NCBI RefSeq assembly: GCF_964355755.1
Contig: NC_092671.1
Coordinates: forward strand, 1,367,001 to 1,431,000
DNA length: 64,000 nucleotides
Direction: 5' to 3'
Source: Antedon mediterranea
Taxonomy: Eukaryota; Echinodermata; Crinoidea; Comatulida; Antedonidae
The notes beneath the pieces are model-generated. The model was not told the DNA's origin. It ran no database searches and saw nothing but the letters and a program-made list of their open reading frames with translations. Every line of letters starts with the position of its first letter. The stretch's first letter is position 1. This document shows, piece after piece, positions 59,839 to 64,000 of the stretch. The position numbers and the translations under genes are program-made.

Positions 59839-62421
59839 AGTGTGTTTCTAAAGTTTCATACATTTGTAACTATAGAGGGCAGCATACAAGTTAAAAAAAT
59901 ATAAGGCTGGCTATCCTGTTAACATTAAAATTACAATGAGGAGGTGCGCTTGCAAAAAAATTGTTCTCTGGGAAGACAAAATATTCAGATCATAACCCTG
60001 AAATGATACTCAATCAATCAAAATCAATTTATCAATTCCATAAAACTAAGGATATAAAAATATGGCAAAGCTTTTAAGCCAAGACCCTTAAAAATAAATA
60101 AGGTAATAAGAAGTTATTTATATCAATAACAATAACAAACAGAATAAACTTGGACGCTGCTACCAGGACCTTGCTTATTAAAATGCACACATAAATACAC
60201 AATTGCAAAACCTATTTAATGTATCAGGTTAACTATAAAATAGAACAAAATTCAGGGTTTTATTATCCCTTTTCAAAATGTTTTAAAACACCATTGAGGA
60301 TTGTCTACCACAGTGCGTTTCCTATGTCAAACACCCTGTAATAAATCTCCTTTATAATGTTCATAATAGGACAATGTATAGACTTTATGTCTTTAAGTCA
60401 CAATCACAATACTAAGAATGTTACCACAAGCACAATCATTCTTTTTATTACACATACTAAATTCATTAATTTAAATAAGTTTCTTTTTCACAAATCTCAC
60501 ACATTTTGTGTTTATAAACAATCGTTATACTTTGTGGTTTTTGGAATATAGATTATTCATCTGCCATAACTTATGTTTTTATGAGACACAAGAGGGCAGC
60601 TTACCGACAAACTTTCTTTTTTTCTAATAAACGTCACTTTATGTTTTGAAATTTTCTACAAAAAGAAGAGTTATTGGTGAGATGTTTTGCCATCCTGTGA
60701 CATAATTTTCACTTGAAAAATATGAACTTCAATGAAAAAGAAAAATAGATATCAAAAATTAATTAATAATTTCACTTTAGTTTTCAAAAGGAGAGAGCAA
60801 GCGTCCCAAGCATTCTATGATTTGCCGCAAGACTCGACCTCCACATCACTAGCCTTACGTTCATACCTCTATACCACTAAGCTACTCCACAGTAGTTATA
60901 CAATTTATCATCCAAAAGAAAAGTTTAATCCATTGTATATTACAACATAACATAAAAAATTGAAAAGATTATGAAACTGGACAGCGTATTAATAATCGTG
61001 TGAGTGAACAAGCCCATACGGCGCTTCATTGCCAAGGAAAAAAGGTTGGAATGGTGTAACTCATGAAATTACCAGATTAACTGCTTTAAAAAGGCACCAA
61101 CAGTTTTACTTGTAGATTAGAATTTGATCGAACATCTTACAAACGCATCACTCTCTTATCTTTTCATCAACTAATGGTTTCCATATAAAAAAAAAAACAT
61201 CTATCATAATGCACTCGATTTTCAGTGCTGTATCTCCACATGACAGATATTCCATTTTTTTTTGTATAAAATTATAAAAACATTTTTTAAGAAGTTCTGT
61301 ACTAAACCCACATTAACAAACACCTGACAAAAATATTTTCTAAATTGTTGTATTTGTTATTATTTATGGTATTGAAAGGAAATAACTGCTTATAAAACTA
61401 TTAGCATCACATATGTTATAAATGTTATATTTGGAGGCTTGAACAGGTGTAGAAAGAAAAGTGCAAACCACATGAGACTTACAAATAAGGAAGTTAAAAC
61501 AAATATTTTCAAATGAAAAATAAAATTGATGATGGTTTTAACCCAGTTAAGTTAATGAGTAAGCCAGTCCTTAAGTATGTACTTCATTCATATAGCAGGT
61601 AAAAAGTAATTAAAACTTCAAAACAAAGTTCTATAAAATGGTTTAATACGGTGATGGTGAAATGTTGATTTTTATTAAACTATCAAAAATGAATTCAATA
61701 CACCAAAGAATCATAAAGGTGTAAGGTAATACACAAACTGCGCATAAAATACCAACAATTGCCATTTAATATCCCAGGGTACAAAATAAACATAATTGTT
61801 TTATTTTACGTTTACCTGAATAAACACTGTTATTGGCACTAAAAACCTCAAAGAATCTATCAATAAAACTTTTAATTTAAAACACATTCATCTTTTGAAG
61901 GATGTTAAACGTATTTTGACATTTAGAGCTACCTGTGTGTGCAAACTAAAATTAATGAAATCAAGTTTATATTATGTTGTTTTTTTGCCTCCTTGACCCT
62001 CTTATTAGCTCCAACTAAAGGCTGATTACTTCAAATTGGGTGGTAAAAAATAAGAAAAAATGTAAAAAGTAAAACTCTGAAATAATTAAAAACCGATTTA
62101 TAATACAAAAAAAAAACCTAAACAATCTTTTTATGTGCAGAAAATTCCAGTAATGATTATATGCACATAGGGTGTGTAGAAAGCGACGACCTCGAATTGG
62201 ACGACCCCAACGACCCGGGCGACCTCGAATTGGACAACCTAGAATTGGACGACCCATAACACGAAACCGACGACCCTAGCCTAGCCTAGGCATGGCCTAG
62301 GCCTAAGTGTGGTATAACATCCCGAAGCCGAACATAGCCAAAGATCTTTAAACCATACCTTATATAATACTCGCAAGCAAGCAATTGATTGAAAAAATAC
62401 AGAAATATCGCCATTTCATAA
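59839..62421. other. No secure gene
   Basis: AT-rich, with one tRNA-like relic (60823-60905) and a local GACGACC.CGAATTGG-type repeat at 62180-62260. Some minus-strand donor-like sites (for example about 61816) have no convincing exon. Confidence 0.45.
60823..60905 (-). ncRNA. tRNA-like relic, minus strand
   Basis: The minus strand reads GTAGCTTAGTGGTATAGAGG (A-box-like), then GAGGTCGAGTCTTGC (B-box-like) at tRNA spacing. Likely a SINE head. Confidence 0.45.
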
Positions 62422-62766
62422 CGAACAGATATGGAACGCCAAGAGTGCATTCATTAAAACTGCATTCGATCCGATTAGCACACGAAATACCAGGTCAAAA
62501 TGGCCCCTTTTTCAGCGGCGGGTGAGAAGGTTTGACCGTATACAATGCATGTGTGAAATGTAAAGCTTTTCTTATGGCCCTCCCCCCATGCACATGTTCG
62601 CAACACGCTGCTTGGTAGGCCTATAGTGTTCGTTATAAGAAGACCAGATGTAATTATACGTCCATGGTTTAACCATGTAATGTATAATATTTATTTCTTT
62701 TTAATTTATTTTTAATATGTCGAATGCAGTTTTAATGATGCACTCTTGGCGTTCCATATCTGTTCG
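62422..62766. mobile_element. MITE with 48-bp inverted repeats, TATGGAACGCC end
   Basis: Arms 62422-62469 and 62720-62766 are reverse complements, differing by one deleted base. They contain ATATGGAACGCCAAGAGTGC. The TATGGAACGCC core matches the end of the fold-back element at 59014, so the two may use one transposase. No coding. Confidence 0.85.
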
Positions 62767-62861
62767 TTTGTTCGTGTCGACACATTCAGTATGAAATGTC
62801 ATTTACCAAACACTCTAAAGCTCGCAAATTACGACATGTGGAATATGCAGCTGATACTTAC

Positions 62862-63250
62862 CTAGGGTACCAAAAGCAAGCTAACAACTTGCCTGTACTT
62901 TACATCTAAATTTTTACAACGCGACGATGTTTTTCACCGTTATATTATAAACTTGTCCTAGCCTAGGCCGGTATTATTTTTTTACACGCACGCCGGGTCG
63001 ATCGCGGTCACTATACTTCGCATGCAGCTAAAGTAAAATGACGTCCCGTTAAAGCGGGTCGTCACAGAGTCTCATGCATATTAATGAAGCAAACTTGCTG
63101 AGAGTGTTTTCACCACGCAACACATGCGACGCGAGATTTATCGAAACTCCGAGCCATCGACTGACGGTCATGTTTTTGACAATTAAAATCATGGCATAAC
63201 GATCGTTTAAAATTTAGCGGTCCGGCTCGATTACATTATATTTAGTGATT
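62862..63250 (-). promoter_or_regulatory. Candidate promoter and untranslated first exon, minus strand
   Basis: On the minus strand TACCCTAG/GTAAGTAT (62862/62861) is a near-ideal splice donor. It is preceded by a stretch (about 62920-63250) richer in G, C and CpG than the rest of the window, with GGGACGTCATTTTAC (CRE-like). It fits the expected 5' end of a minus-strand gene such as the NAV-like one. No transcript start can be seen directly. Confidence 0.35.
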
Positions 63251-64000
63251 TGAAAAAAAACAAAACACCTCTTTTGTCATGATGTCATCGCAATGTGTTT
63301 ATGAGAATCATCGACGGGAAAGCAAATAAAACAACAAGGGTCATGAAATGCTGCAGCATTGTTAATATTTTAATAGTAATACGTTTTAATAAAATTTAGC
63401 CCTAACGGGATAATTTTCATAGGCATACAGTCCTAGCCTTTGTTTTTATTGTACTTAATAAATGGGCGCGTAGTATAGTAGCACTGACCATGTGGCTTCA
63501 TCAACTCTATTGATCGTCTGAGGTACCGCTACTCTACAATACGGGAGTGACGATCACAAAGGATGCCGACCTGCTTAGTGGAACGCGACCAAGCTCACCA
63601 CATGGCTTTTATCAACTTGCTCCTTTTACACTTAACTGTGAATGATCGTTGGTAACGCTAGAGATTGATAGTACACAAAGGATGTCGACGTACATGCTTG
63701 GTGGAATGCGATCAAGCTGGCGATGTGCTCCGACGTACTATTTTCACTATGAAAATGTGCAAACCATCGGTGATTGATGACCGTCGAAACGATACGTGTT
63801 TTTAAAATATATTTAATTAAAAAAAAAAAATATGCCCCCGCTAGATCCGCCACTGGAACCATACCCTCGAAATTTTTTTCTCTATATGCCTATGGCCACA
63901 AATCGCATTTCCGGCTATTCTCTTTTGTTTATGAACTATATTGTTGGTGTAATTTCCAGCTCACAAATTTCAATTGCCGACCTTAATATTGCCGACCTTA
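63251..64000. other. No gene seen
   Basis: Includes the duplication at 63488-63720 and, at about 63833-63857, CCCCCGCTAGATCCGCCACTGG. The complement of this (CCAGTGGCGGATCTAGCGGG) resembles a frequent animal DNA-transposon terminus. No coding exon is supported. Confidence 0.5.
63488..63720 (+). repeat. Diverged direct duplication, ~110-120 bp
   Basis: ACCA.(T/C)ATGGCTT then TATCAAC, with CACAAAGGATG.CGAC and GGAA(C/T)GCGA(C/T)CAAGCT, recurs twice with intervening divergence. Confidence 0.65.

Overview
This is a strongly AT-rich, repeat-dense, intron-bearing animal sequence. Two things point to a metazoan: two minus-strand exons that read as the calponin-homology (CH) domain of a neuron navigator (NAV/unc-53/sickie) protein, and a spliced Mutator-like DNA transposon with tRNA-derived SINEs around it. 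The species cannot be named from sequence alone. A marine invertebrate, perhaps an echinoderm or relative, is a low-confidence guess. The palindrome TAGGCCTA occurs at least 19 times by hand count, far more than base composition predicts.

The main feature is a complete-looking, very large Mutator-like element (MULE) at 1470-18959. It has a perfect 10-bp target-site duplication (CACTGTTCCT) and inverted ends of about 200 bp built from an array of a 10-bp unit (CCGAAAACAA). It carries one plus-strand gene cluster: an untranslated first exon, an exon coding for a PHD finger plus an OTU-type cysteine protease, eight small linker exons, and a long exon coding for a MULE transposase with D, D and E residues. 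Every internal junction is phase 1 and every linker exon is a multiple of three. All coding exons can therefore be joined into one open frame of about 1,860 residues. The linker exons arose by tandem duplication of exon-plus-intron blocks. Insertions and deletions inside the duplicated exons are multiples of three, while those in the introns are not, which suggests that coding capacity was under selection. A PHD-OTU plus transposase combination recalls the animal MULE group called Phantom (from memory). The spliced, exon-amplified fusion is the part most likely to be undescribed.

The left arm of the MULE (1687-6780) holds older debris: LINE reverse-transcriptase fragments, a tRNA-like SINE, an AT microsatellite, a tRNA-like sequence with a Pol III terminator and an 82-bp hairpin satellite. 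The right arm (16311-18775) has no gene.

From 18970 to the right edge the window is probably intron and 5' region of the minus-strand NAV-like gene. The two CH exons lie at 26255-26372 and 25134-25183. No following exon was found to the left, so the MULE probably sits antisense in a NAV intron of more than 25 kb. Several weaker minus-strand exon candidates lie upstream (31028-31264, 37594-37659, 37959-38002, 51962-52012), and a first-exon/promoter candidate lies at 62862-63250. The rest is repeats: a TA-flanked MITE family (five copies), a GTGTCCC-type tandem-repeat family, a perfect 82-bp palindrome, an 819-bp fold-back element with a 6-bp duplication, a Helentron-like element, several tRNA-SINEs and minisatellites.
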